Positions 14,123 to 22,111 of a stretch of DNA of 64,000 bases are shown in pieces. Every line of letters begins with the position of its first letter. Positions within the stretch are counted from its first letter, which is position 1. Source of the stretch: CAWCGU01 sp963838095 (GTDB lineage Bacteria; Actinomycetota; Thermoleophilia; Solirubrobacterales; 70-9). Under the pieces are notes generated by a model. The model was not told the DNA's origin and did no database searches. It saw only the letters and a program-made list of their open reading frames with translations. The stretch is from positions 682,001-746,000 of the forward strand of contig CAWIPO010000008.1 in assembly GCA_963838095.1 (NCBI GenBank). Direction: 5' to 3'. The translations under genes and the position numbers were made by a program.

Positions 14123-15267
14123 GCCTTCACCTGGGCCTTGACCAGGCCGACGAGGTTGCCCATCGCAACGTTCATGTCGATGATGTGCAGGCCCCAGGTG
14201 TCGTCGGGTCGCTCGCTTACGCGGGGGCGGGGATCTTCCGGGTTGATCGCCCTGACGTGGAGGAAGTTGGCGTCGTCCTCGGTCCGGCAGCGCGCCTCGT
14301 AGAGGCCGGGAGCCGATGCCCACGGGGTCGGCGCATCGGGCGGTTCGTCGGTTTGGCTGCCCACCAGGCCCGGGATCCGTTCCGTAGGGACGTAGAGCTG
14401 CATGCGACCGCCTCCGCCGGCAAGTGACGCGGGGTTGTTGCAGAGGACCTCATAAGTGGCGGGGTCTCGGTCGGCGCTGTAGCCGCTGCCGACACGGCCG
14501 AATCGGGAGTCGGCGGGTGGGACGTTGAGGAACGACGAGTATGCGACGACGCAGCCGGTTTGCGTTCGCGATCGGCACGCCGGCACGTTCTGGAAATCGC
14601 CCCCGGCGTCGCTTCCCTTCCGCACGACGACGTTGCTCCCGATCAGCAGCGCCGAGACGAGCCGGCGGCGGATCGCAGGGCGCTTGTCGATCTCCTCGGC
14701 GACCAGCCGGGTCAGCATCCGGCTCCCCTGGGAGTGGCCGATGAGCACGACCGGGCGGCCGCGGTTGTAGTTCTCGAGGTAGTCGAACCAGGCGTCGCGG
14801 ACGTCGCCATACGCCTTCTCGCGCGCCGAGGCGGGAATGCCGCCGAGGAGTCCGCCCGCCAGCAGGGTTGGGACGGTGGTCTGCCTGTAGACGGGGGCGA
14901 AGACGCGGCAGGTCTGCGAAAAGCGGGAGGCCTGAGCGGTCGCGACGCCGCGAATGTTCGGATCGACTTCCCAGTTCGCGTTCGGCCCCGGCTGGTCGGA
15001 GATCGTCGGGTAGACGTAGAAGCAATCAACGCGCGGGTTGCGCGCCGGGCGGCTCCGCTCGACGGTGGTGCTGCCGTCGGCGTGGAACTCGGTCGTCGTC
15101 ATGTCGGTGCGGCAGGGGTCCTCCGCGAAGCCCGGATTGCAGACCCAGCGCGAGGCGGCGCTTGCGTCGGGCGGGAGCGCCGCGCTCACCAGCAGCGCCA
15201 GCAACAGCGCGCAGCCGGCTGCGGCGATCCATGCACCGCCTCCTCTGATAGGCAGGCCCCTCGACAC
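14098..15267 (-). CDS. Secreted DUF3089 alpha/beta-hydrolase (lipase-like)
   Basis: DUF3089 proteins are predicted alpha/beta-hydrolases related to lipases. The N-terminal 37 residues form a signal peptide (WIAAAGCALLLALLVSAALP...ASA). The nucleophile elbow GHSQGS is present in PVVLIGHSQGSRMLTRL, and the conserved CFYVYPTIS and CRVFAPVYRQ lie upstream. A likely C-terminal His is in WGLHIIDMN. Cysteine pairs (WVCNPGFAEDPC) suggest export and disulfides. Start GTG at 15267; 389 residues. It probably acts in the periplasm or outside the cell on an unknown ester. Confidence 0.85.
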   Translation of the reverse strand: MSRGLPIRGGGAWIAAAGCALLLALLVSAALPPDASAASRWVCNPGFAEDPCRTDMTTTEFHADGSTTVERSRPARNPRVDCFYVYPTISDQPGPNANWEVDPNIRGVATAQASRFSQTCRVFAPVYRQTTVPTLLAGGLLGGIPASAREKAYGDVRDAWFDYLENYNRGRPVVLIGHSQGSRMLTRLVAEEIDKRPAIRRRLVSALLIGSNVVVRKGSDAGGDFQNVPACRSRTQTGCVVAYSSFLNVPPADSRFGRVGSGYSADRDPATYEVLCNNPASLAGGGGRMQLYVPTERIPGLVGSQTDEPPDAPTPWASAPGLYEARCRTEDDANFLHVRAINPEDPRPRVSERPDDTWGLHIIDMNVAMGNLVGLVKAQVKAYGRIRGQ

Positions 15268-15294
15268 GGCCGAGTCAGATTACCCGGCTCGGGC

Positions 15295-16281
15295 TCAGCT
15301 CTCGCTGGTTGCCTTGTCGAGCGCGGCGTTGAGCTCGTCGACGCTGAGCGCGCCCTCGAAGACGCTGCTGACGCGGCCGTCGGCGTCGATCACGAACACC
15401 CACGGCTCGGTCTGGAGGTTGTAGTCCTGGACCTGCGGGCGCAGCCCCTGATCGACGGAGTTCTCGTTGTAGATCTCCATGTGGATGAATGCGGCCTCGT
15501 CGTCGCGCTCGGCCTTCACCTGCTCGGCGATGTCGACGACCGGCCCGCAGACTCGGCTGACGCACAATTGCGGCGTCGCGAACACGAGCACCACGGGCTC
15601 CTTGCCGAGCGCGTCGGCGAGATCCTCGTCGTGCATGCTGGAGGCGGGGATGCGGGTGTCGATCTCGGAGATATCGGCGACCTCGTCGGACGTGGGCGTG
15701 TGAGTCGATGGGGCCTCGTCTCCCGGCTGCGGGATGTCCGGGTAACGGCCGACCTTGACTGTCGGCATTCGAGCGGCGGTGTAGGTGCCGCCCTCGCGGA
15801 TCAGGCCGATCAGGTTCCAGGCGCCGTCGCTGCTGAAATCGACGTCGGACACGTAGACGACCTTTGCGGAGTCGGGGTCCTGTGCCGTGGTCTGGGCCGT
15901 GAACGCGGGGTCGGTCTCGAGGCTCTCAATTCGCGCGGGATAGGGGCCCTGCGCCGGGCCGCCGCTTGCGGGCGCAGCGTAGAGCGCGATGTCCGCGTCG
16001 GTGATCTGCATGCGGGCGAGGTCGAAGACGCCGAACCCGAGGCGGTTCTCGCCCTTCTGGTACGCGGCACCAGCGGGCGCAAGCACGAGCTCCTCGTTAG
16101 GCGCCGCAGAGGCCAGGATCTCGTCCAGGGTCTGGCCATCCGGCTCTGGGAAGGCTGATGCGGGAGGCGCCGCGCGCTCGGGCTCGTTCTTGGACTCTTC
16201 GTCGTCCCCGCCGCAGCCGGCGATCGCGGTCAGGCCCGCGAGGAGGGCGATCGCCAGCGCGTGTTTGGCCATTCGTGGCAT
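15295..16281 (-). CDS. Lipoprotein with thioredoxin-like C-terminal domain
   Basis: A 328-residue lipoprotein: signal peptide with lipobox AIAGCG near residues 18-23, an acidic linker, a middle beta-rich domain (about 45-185) and a thioredoxin-like C-terminal domain (about 210-325). The last contains PVVLVFATPQLCVSRVCGPV, with the two cysteines in a CxxxxC spacing instead of the usual CxxC, then AFIHMEIYN and EPWVFVIDADGRVSSVFEG. An oxidoreductase or redox-sensing role outside the membrane is likely. ATG 16281 fits a leaderless start. Confidence 0.75.
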   Translation of the reverse strand: MPRMAKHALAIALLAGLTAIAGCGGDDEESKNEPERAAPPASAFPEPDGQTLDEILASAAPNEELVLAPAGAAYQKGENRLGFGVFDLARMQITDADIALYAAPASGGPAQGPYPARIESLETDPAFTAQTTAQDPDSAKVVYVSDVDFSSDGAWNLIGLIREGGTYTAARMPTVKVGRYPDIPQPGDEAPSTHTPTSDEVADISEIDTRIPASSMHDEDLADALGKEPVVLVFATPQLCVSRVCGPVVDIAEQVKAERDDEAAFIHMEIYNENSVDQGLRPQVQDYNLQTEPWVFVIDADGRVSSVFEGALSVDELNAALDKATSES

Positions 16282-16287
16282 CCGCAG

Positions 16288-16293
16288 ATCCTA
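16288..16293 (-). promoter_or_regulatory. -10-like box for a leaderless transcript (16281 gene)
   Basis: On the minus strand TAGGAT lies 6 bases before the ATG at 16281, with no Shine-Dalgarno sequence between. Confidence 0.45.
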
Positions 16294-16358
16294 GATAAGC
16301 GGGCTTCGCACTCTCTAAAGAGGGCGCACCGCATAGGGTGCCCGCTCGGAGTGCAAGC

Positions 16359-16366
16359 AAAGGAGG
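16359..16366 (+). promoter_or_regulatory. Strong ribosome binding site that fixes a TTG start
   Basis: AAAGGAGG lies 4 bases before TTG at 16371. It supports this TTG rather than the earlier in-frame codon at 16338. Confidence 0.75.
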
Positions 16367-16370
16367 CGAG

Positions 16371-17105
16371 TTGAGCGAGAGAGCTGCAGTGGTGACCGGG
16401 GGATCGAGCGGGATCGGCCTGGCGATCGCGCGGGCGCTCGGCGAGGAGGGTTACGCGGTGACGCTCTCGGCGCGCCGGCCGGACAAGCTGGAGGCGGCTG
16501 CGGCCGAGCTGCAGGGCGAGGGGCTGGAGGTGCAGGCGGTGGCGGCCAACGTCGTCGAAGAGGACGACGTGATTCGAATGTTCGAGGCGCACAAGGAGAA
16601 GTTCGAGCGGCTGGACGTGCTGGTCAACAACGCTGGAGTCGGAATCGGCAGCGGGCTGGACAGCGTGCAGACGAAGCACCTGGACATGCAGCTGAACGTA
16701 AATCTGCGCTCCTACGTGCTGGCCACGCGGGAGGCGATCCCGATGTTGAAGGCGGCGGGCGAGGAGCACGGGAAGGCGCTGATCGTGAACACGGCGTCCG
16801 TGGCCGGCAAGAGCGGTCAGGGATGGCTCGCCGTCTACTCGGCGACCAAGTTCGGCGTGGTCGGGCTCTCGCAGGCGACGCAGAAGGAGTTGGGTGGCTC
16901 AGGCGTGCAGGTGACGGCTTTCTGCCCCGGCTTCGTGAACACGCCGATGACGGAGTGGGTCAGGGACCAGGTGAACCCGGAGGAGATGATCCAGCCGAGC
17001 GATCTCGCGGAGGCCGCGAGGTTCCTGCTGCGGACGTCGAAGAACTGTCACGTGCCTGAGATCGTGTTCCTGCGACCCGACGAGGAAACTCAGATCGCCG
17101 CCTGA
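16371..17105 (+). CDS. Short-chain dehydrogenase/reductase (SDR)
   Basis: A classical SDR of 244 residues. The NAD(P)-binding motif is VVTGGSSGIGLAIARAL, the NNAG motif is VLVNNAGVGIGSG, the catalytic Ser lies in VNTASVAGKSGQ, and the YxxxK pair is YSATK. NADP preference is suggested by SARRPDKLEAAA after the second strand. The typical PGFVNTPMTE segment follows. The substrate is not predictable from sequence and no pathway neighbours are evident. The TTG start is set by an optimal ribosome binding site. Confidence 0.9.
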   Translation: MSERAAVVTGGSSGIGLAIARALGEEGYAVTLSARRPDKLEAAAAELQGEGLEVQAVAANVVEEDDVIRMFEAHKEKFERLDVLVNNAGVGIGSGLDSVQTKHLDMQLNVNLRSYVLATREAIPMLKAAGEEHGKALIVNTASVAGKSGQGWLAVYSATKFGVVGLSQATQKELGGSGVQVTAFCPGFVNTPMTEWVRDQVNPEEMIQPSDLAEAARFLLRTSKNCHVPEIVFLRPDEETQIAA

Positions 17106-17199
17106 TTGTGCGGACTTGCGTTTCGTCATCAACCTCAGGCGCGGAGGGCGCTCAGGGGCCGAGTCGTCGGCTCCAGCGCCGCATTGCTGAGGGTTTGAG

Positions 17200-17808
17200 C
17201 TAGAGCCGAGTGGGCTCGGCGTGGCCGAGGAGCTCTTCCGCGCGCTGCTCGGAATGCTGCTCCTCGGCCGCGGCGACGCGCTCGGCGAAGACGTCGTAGC
17301 GGCGGGTCGGGATCAGCCAGGCCCAGCGGCGGCGGCGGCGCAGCTCCTTGGTGCGGCTGCGATCGGTTGACGGCGCTTCGGCCGGGTCGGGTGTGGTGAC
17401 GCGATCGGTCGATGTCTCGGGCTCGTGCTTCAGCAGCTTCGCCTCGGCGCGCTCGGCGCGGATGCGCTGCGCGGCCGAGCGCAGCGACTCCTGGCCGATG
17501 TCGTCGTGGAGCAGGCTGAGCTCGATGTAGCTGCGCAGGGCGCTCACCTCCCGCTTGGTGGCGAGGCGGGGACGGCGGGCGCCGGTGAAGCGATCCCAGG
17601 AGCGGGCGAAGCTGGCGAGGTCGGTGCGGCCGCCGGTGCGGTGGGCGGCCAGCATCGGGCAAACGCCGCCGGAGTCGCGGTCGCGGTAGCCGCCGGCGAT
17701 GATCCGGTTGCGGCGGATGCCCTCCAGCATCGCGATCCGGGTTCGTCGCGGCATCGCCTCGACGGCGGAGCGCATTCGCTGGGCGGGATTGCGGGCCTTG
17801 CGCGTCAT
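17200..17808 (-). CDS. Conserved basic protein of unknown function
   Basis: I cannot assign a function. From ATG 17808 the 202 residues begin MTRKARNPAQRMRSAVEAMP and contain RRTRIAMLEGIRRNRIIAGGY and GGVCPMLAAHRTGGRTDLASFA, which look like strongly conserved blocks; I associate such proteins with Thermoleophilia. The middle is helical and basic, and the C terminus has a further Arg cluster (RTKELRRRRRWAWLIPTRRYD). No membrane segment or signal peptide is seen, so a cytoplasmic, perhaps nucleic-acid-associated role is possible. Confidence 0.6.
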   Translation of the reverse strand: MTRKARNPAQRMRSAVEAMPRRTRIAMLEGIRRNRIIAGGYRDRDSGGVCPMLAAHRTGGRTDLASFARSWDRFTGARRPRLATKREVSALRSYIELSLLHDDIGQESLRSAAQRIRAERAEAKLLKHEPETSTDRVTTPDPAEAPSTDRSRTKELRRRRRWAWLIPTRRYDVFAERVAAAEEQHSEQRAEELLGHAEPTRL

Positions 17809-17870
17809 GGGAAGAATGGATAGCGATTTGCCGCGTCGATGCGGGCAGTTTCTCCACCGGGAAAGGAAAG

Positions 17871-19088
17871 TTGCAGGCAGGAAAGTCGCTGACGCTGCTG
17901 GTCGCCGCATTCGGCGACCCTGGCCATGCGTTCCCGGCGATCGCGCTGGCGCGGGCGCTGGACAGGCGCGGGCACGAGGTGCTGGTAGAGACGTGGGCGA
18001 ATTGGGGCGAGGCGGTCCAGGGCGAGGGGCTGGCGTTCACCCCTGCCGAGGCGTACAAGCCGTTCCCTCCCCCCGCGGCAGACTCTCACGAGGGGGTGAG
18101 CGCGGCGGAAGCGGTGCGGGCGCTTGTGCCGCTGCTGGAGGAGATGCGGCCGGACGCGGTGGTCAGCGACATTCTGACGCTGGCGCCGGTCCTGGCGGCG
18201 GAGCTGGCCGGCTGCCGGGTGGTGACGCTGATCCCGCACGTGTATCCGGTGCAGGAGCCGGGGATGCCGTTCTTCGCGATCGGGTGGATGCCGCCGCGGA
18301 CGCGCCTCGTGCGGGCGGCGTGGAGGGCGGCGATGCCGGCGCTGGATGTGGGTCTGCGGAGGGGACGCGACGAGATGAACGAGCTGCGCGCCGAGCTGGG
18401 GTTGCCGCCCCAGGAACGCTTTCACGCCGGGATCAGCGAGGAGCTGGCGCTGGTGGCGACGTTTCCGCAGCTCGAGTATCCGCGGCGGTGGCCGGCGCAC
18501 GTGCACGTGACGGGGCCGATGAGCTTCGAGATCCCGTTTCCGGACATCGAGATGCCGGAGGGCGAGGGGCCGCTGGTGCTGGTGGCGCCGAGCACGTCGA
18601 AGGATCCGGAGTGCCGGTTGGTGCGGGTGGCCCTGGAGGCACTGGCGGACGAGCCGGTGCGGGTGCTGGCGACGACGAACCGGCATGAGCCGGAGACGCC
18701 GATCGGGGAGGTGCCGGCGAACGCGAAGGTCGTCGATTGGGTCTCCTACTCGCAGGGGATGCGCGAGGCCGACCTGGTCATCTGCCACGGCGGGCACGGG
18801 ACGGTGGCGAGGGCGCTGGAGGCAGGCGTCCCGGTGCTGTGCTGCCCGGCAGCGGGAGACATGACCGAGAACGGCGCCAGGGTTGCGTGGGCCGGGGTCG
18901 GGTTGATGCTGCCGTGGCGGTTGACGCGGCCCGGGCCGCTCCGGTCGGCTGTCCGGATGCTGCGCACCGAACCCGCGTTCAGCACCCGGGCGGGTGCGGT
19001 TGGGGCCTGGTCATCACGAAACGAAGGAGGAATACGCGGGGCCGAGCTCATTGAAGCGCGCTACGACGCCGTTGCGGAAGCGCCCTAA
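17871..19088 (+). CDS. GT1-type glycosyltransferase (UDP-glycosyltransferase/MGT-like)
   Basis: Family GT1 enzymes transfer sugars from nucleotide sugars to small lipophilic acceptors. The N-terminal domain starts LTLLVAAFGDPGHAFPAIALA with the usual GHxxP-like contact and a DAVVSDILTLAP segment. The C-terminal donor-binding domain has VVDWVSYSQGMREADLVICHGGHGTVARALEAGVPVLCCP, matching the family's signature HGGxGT and VP motifs. Length of 405 residues is normal. The start is TTG 17871. The gene overlaps nothing and diverges from 17200, leaving a 62-base promoter space. The acceptor is unknown. Confidence 0.85.
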   Translation: MQAGKSLTLLVAAFGDPGHAFPAIALARALDRRGHEVLVETWANWGEAVQGEGLAFTPAEAYKPFPPPAADSHEGVSAAEAVRALVPLLEEMRPDAVVSDILTLAPVLAAELAGCRVVTLIPHVYPVQEPGMPFFAIGWMPPRTRLVRAAWRAAMPALDVGLRRGRDEMNELRAELGLPPQERFHAGISEELALVATFPQLEYPRRWPAHVHVTGPMSFEIPFPDIEMPEGEGPLVLVAPSTSKDPECRLVRVALEALADEPVRVLATTNRHEPETPIGEVPANAKVVDWVSYSQGMREADLVICHGGHGTVARALEAGVPVLCCPAAGDMTENGARVAWAGVGLMLPWRLTRPGPLRSAVRMLRTEPAFSTRAGAVGAWSSRNEGGIRGAELIEARYDAVAEAP

Positions 19089-19131
19089 AATGAGCCCGCG
19101 GTTTGAGCTTGACACGAACCGCGAACGCAGA

Positions 19132-19203
19132 TCGCCCGTCATCTAACGGCTAAGATTCCAGATTGTTAATCTGGCCATGGTGGTTCGAGTCCACCCGGGC
19201 GAG
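19132..19203 (+). tRNA. tRNA-Asn (anticodon GTT)
   Basis: Cloverleaf parts are visible: acceptor TCGCCCG / CGGGCGA, D-arm ATCT...AGAT, anticodon stem CCAGA / TCTGG with loop TTGTTAA (anticodon GTT), and T-arm GGTGG-TTCGAGT-CCACC. Discriminator base is G; CCA is not encoded. The 3' end lies one base from the stop codon of the HNH gene on the other strand. Confidence 0.93.
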
Positions 19204-19204
19204 T

Positions 19205-19915
19205 TCAGAGTCGCATGCTCAGCTGGTCAAAGTCCTCGAGCGTGCGAAACCCCGCCTCCACTTCGGCGTGGCAGTTGGCGCACAGGAGAATGCACTTCTT
19301 CGCCTCCTCTAACACCTCCGAGAAGGCTCGCGTGATGCCGCTCCGGCTGACGCTGAACTCCTTCAACGATGGATCGATGTGGTGGAACTGGAGTGCCGCC
19401 GGGCAACGGTCGTAGCCGCAGAGCTGGCAGCATCCGCCAAACTCCTCGATCAGGATCTCCTTGATCTTGCGTCGGCGCCTCACTACAGCATCAGACGCAC
19501 ACCGTCCGCAACGGGCGCGGCCTGCTCCAAGGACCCGGAACTCCGTCTCTCCATGATGCATGCAGACACTCGTGAAGCGATCGAGCCCTGCTGCCTTTGC
19601 CGCCAGCGCCTCAGCCTTTCGACGGCCATACGGCCTGGTTTGAAGGCCATGCTTCTTAAGCCAATGACGCACTGTGGACAGGCTCCGATCGAGCCGGCGG
19701 GCGATCTCGTTCTGTGAGAGGCCTTGTTCGACCAGAGGCTCCAGCTGCTCGCGGCTGAGGCCGCCGCGGGGGGCGTACTTAGCCTTGCCGTTGGCGACAA
19801 GGCCATGCTTGGCGACCCAGTAGCCCACCGTCGAGGGATCGCGCCCGACGATCTCGCCGATCTGCGGTAGCGACAGCCCTTCGCTCAGGTAGGCCTCCAA
19901 ACGATCCCGATCCAT
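19205..19915 (-). CDS. HNH nuclease with two N-terminal helix-turn-helix motifs
   Basis: Residues about 1-45 and 52-95 are two similar HTH units (GLSLPQIGEIVGRDPSTVGYWV and QGLSQNEIARRLDRSLSTVRHW), of the kind seen in resolvases and homing-type nucleases. A short Cys-containing segment follows (VCMHH, CGRC). The C-terminal HNH domain has CQLCGYDRCP, LQFHHIDP and CILLCANCHAEVE, with zinc-binding cysteines and the catalytic HH. It is 236 residues. The stop abuts the tRNA-Asn 3' end, which suggests a small mobile or site-specific element. It may be a homing-like nuclease or a genome-maintenance protein; no recombinase or att duplication is visible. Confidence 0.82.
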   Translation of the reverse strand: MDRDRLEAYLSEGLSLPQIGEIVGRDPSTVGYWVAKHGLVANGKAKYAPRGGLSREQLEPLVEQGLSQNEIARRLDRSLSTVRHWLKKHGLQTRPYGRRKAEALAAKAAGLDRFTSVCMHHGETEFRVLGAGRARCGRCASDAVVRRRRKIKEILIEEFGGCCQLCGYDRCPAALQFHHIDPSLKEFSVSRSGITRAFSEVLEEAKKCILLCANCHAEVEAGFRTLEDFDQLSMRL

Positions 19916-19968
19916 GCGGGCATTTTCCCTCCACCGCCGGACGGAAAAAGCGAACGTGTGTTCCCGGT

Positions 19969-20238
19969 CTACCGCTCCGGCTCGGGCAGGGACTTCGCCG
20001 CTTCTGAGTCGATCTTCAGCAGCACCCCGTGTTCGAAGATCTCCTCCACCTGCTCGCCGCGGACGAAGCGCTTGTCCGCTCCGAGGTGACCCGTGCCGAC
20101 GACGAGTCCGTCGAAAATGTCCACCTGGAGGTCGGCGACCACCTCGCTCACCTTCCCCACCTCCTCGCCGTCGCTGGTGTAAACGCGAGCGCCGGGCTCG
20201 AGCACGGTGTAGGCGATCGGGGCGCCGAGGTCTTCCAT
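19969..20238 (-). CDS. PRC-barrel domain protein
   Basis: An 89-residue protein with a single PRC-barrel domain, the fold found in RimM and photosynthetic reaction-centre H subunits. The pattern is GARVYTSDGEEVGKVSEVVADLQVD followed by FDGLVVGTGHLGADKRFVRGEQVEEIFEHGVLL. No membrane anchor or second domain is seen. It lies 25 bases downstream of dnaG on the same strand. A binding or RNA-associated role is possible, but cannot be specified. Confidence 0.85.
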   Translation of the reverse strand: MEDLGAPIAYTVLEPGARVYTSDGEEVGKVSEVVADLQVDIFDGLVVGTGHLGADKRFVRGEQVEEIFEHGVLLKIDSEAAKSLPEPER

Positions 20239-20263
20239 GGCGCCACCCTATCCGCAGCGCCGC

Positions 20264-22111
20264 CTACCCCGCGGCCGCCTGCCGGTGGGCGATCTTCTCG
20301 GACAGCTCCGCACGCTGGCGCTGTAGGTCCTGCACGGGAGCGTCGCCGCCGGCGACCGCGGCCGCCTCGATTCGGCGTTCGATCACCTTTCGCTCCAGCT
20401 CGAGGAAGTTGATCTCCATTGCACCCTCGCTCACCGGCTCGCGCTCGGCGCGCATCACGATCTGCGTCACCATCGAAACCAAGTCGTCGTCGTCGCGCGG
20501 CAGCCCCGAGAGCGGCGCGTCGAGATGGTCGTGCAGCCACTCGCGAGTTCGCGCCATCGCCGGAGTCGACATGTGCTCCGCGGTCAGCCGCTCCAAATAC
20601 CCCCGGCCCTCCTCAGGGGCTGCGACGCACATCGCCAGCAGCGCCCGCTCACGCTGCTCCTGCGCGCTCAGCCGTCGCGGCGCGGCCTCCTCGCGCTGCC
20701 CACCGCCGTCCTCTGAAGTCTGCGAGCCCTGAACTGCGCCCCTGGGCTCACGCTCACCCGCGCGTTGATCTGTCCCGACGCCATGGGCGATTCGCGACAT
20801 CACCAGGGCCGGATCGGCGTTGAGCCGATCGGCGACCTCCCTCGCCAGCTCGTCGTGAATGATCGTCTCCCCCAACCCAGCGATCACCGGTACCACCTCA
20901 TCCAGCGCCCGGTCGCGTCCGCCCGGCGAGCTCAGGTCCGCCTCCGCCAGGATCGAGCGGACGTGAAAGACCGGCATCTCGACTGCGGCGTCGAGCAGAC
21001 CCCGGAACCCCTCCGCCGCCACCTCTCGCGCGGCCTCATCACCAGCCAGCAGCATGTCCGCCGGGTCCTCCCCCGCCGGCATCGCCGCCACCTTCAAGCG
21101 CACCTCGCGCCCCACCCCCGCCCCCGAACGCCCCGCGATCCGCTGCGCCCGCAGCATCGCCTCCCGCCCCGCCCTGTCGGCATCCATCGCCAGCACCACC
21201 TCGTCGGCGTGAGATGCCAGCTCCCGCAGCTGCTCGGGCGTGATCGCCGTCCCCATCACCGCGACCGCCTCCTCCACCCCGGCCTGATGCAGCGCGAGCA
21301 CGTCCGTGTATCCCTCCACAACCACCGCCCGGCCCGCGCGACCGATCGCACCGCGCGCCCGATCGATCCCAAACAGCGTTTTGCTCTTGTGGTACAGCTC
21401 GCCCTCGGGCGAGTTCAGGTACTTCGGCTTCTGGTCTGCAGTCAGCGCCCGCGCCCCAAACCCCAGCACGCGCCCACGGGAGTCACGAACGGGAAACGTG
21501 ATCCGCGACCTGAAGCGGTCATACACCCCGCCCTTTTGGCCCTTCTGCACGAGCCCGGCCGCCGTCAGCTCCTGGACGTCGAACCCCGCCTCCTGCCCGC
21601 GCGCCAGCACCTGGCCCCACTCGGAAGGCGCGCACCCGACCTCAAATGCGCGCAGCGCCTCCTCCCCCAGCCCCCGCTCCGACAGATATCGCCTCGCCTT
21701 CTCCGCCTTCGGCGACTCCCACAGATAGCTCGCGTAATAGGCGGCCGTTCGTTCCAGGACCTGCGCCAGACGCGACCGCCGCCGGCGCTGTTCCTCGAGG
21801 CGCGGATCCTCCTGCTCGCGCTCCAGCTCGACGCCATAGCGCTCGGCCAGCGTCTCGACGGCCTCCGGGAAGCTCAGTCCCTCCTGCTCGCGCACGAACT
21901 TGATCACGTCGCCCCCCGCCTCGCAGCCGAAGCAGTAGTAGAGCTTCTCGCGCGCGTCCACCGAGAACGACGGAGTCCGCTCCTCGTGGAACGGGCACAG
22001 CCCCGTCCACCGCTCCCCCGAGCGCCGCAGGTCGGTGTACGCAGAGATGATCTCGACGATGTCCGTCGCCTCCCTGACCCGCTCGATCGTGGCGTCGGTC
22101 AGCAGGCTCAC
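20264..22111 (-). CDS. dnaG: DNA primase DnaG
   Basis: DnaG makes RNA primers for DNA replication. The N-terminal CHC2 zinc finger is complete (C39-P-F-H42, C60-F-G-C63). The RNA-polymerase core has FRSRITFPVRDSRGRVLGFGAR at about 200-221. The TOPRIM metal site is intact, with E266 in VVEGYTDVLA and D310/D312 in AMDADRAGREAM. The C terminus (about 430-615) is the helicase-binding region. Length is 615 residues. The start ATG at 22111 overlaps the dgt stop (ATGA), a common dgt-dnaG arrangement. Confidence 0.96.
   Translation of the reverse strand: MSLLTDATIERVREATDIVEIISAYTDLRRSGERWTGLCPFHEERTPSFSVDAREKLYYCFGCEAGGDVIKFVREQEGLSFPEAVETLAERYGVELEREQEDPRLEEQRRRRSRLAQVLERTAAYYASYLWESPKAEKARRYLSERGLGEEALRAFEVGCAPSEWGQVLARGQEAGFDVQELTAAGLVQKGQKGGVYDRFRSRITFPVRDSRGRVLGFGARALTADQKPKYLNSPEGELYHKSKTLFGIDRARGAIGRAGRAVVVEGYTDVLALHQAGVEEAVAVMGTAITPEQLRELASHADEVVLAMDADRAGREAMLRAQRIAGRSGAGVGREVRLKVAAMPAGEDPADMLLAGDEAAREVAAEGFRGLLDAAVEMPVFHVRSILAEADLSSPGGRDRALDEVVPVIAGLGETIIHDELAREVADRLNADPALVMSRIAHGVGTDQRAGEREPRGAVQGSQTSEDGGGQREEAAPRRLSAQEQRERALLAMCVAAPEEGRGYLERLTAEHMSTPAMARTREWLHDHLDAPLSGLPRDDDDLVSMVTQIVMRAEREPVSEGAMEINFLELERKVIERRIEAAAVAGGDAPVQDLQRQRAELSEKIAHRQAAAG

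Noticed and set aside
13355..14323. N-terminal part of the long minus-strand frame 12209-14323
   Set aside because: It is antisense to the FkbM methyltransferase and is low-complexity; the conserved protein begins at ATG 13354.
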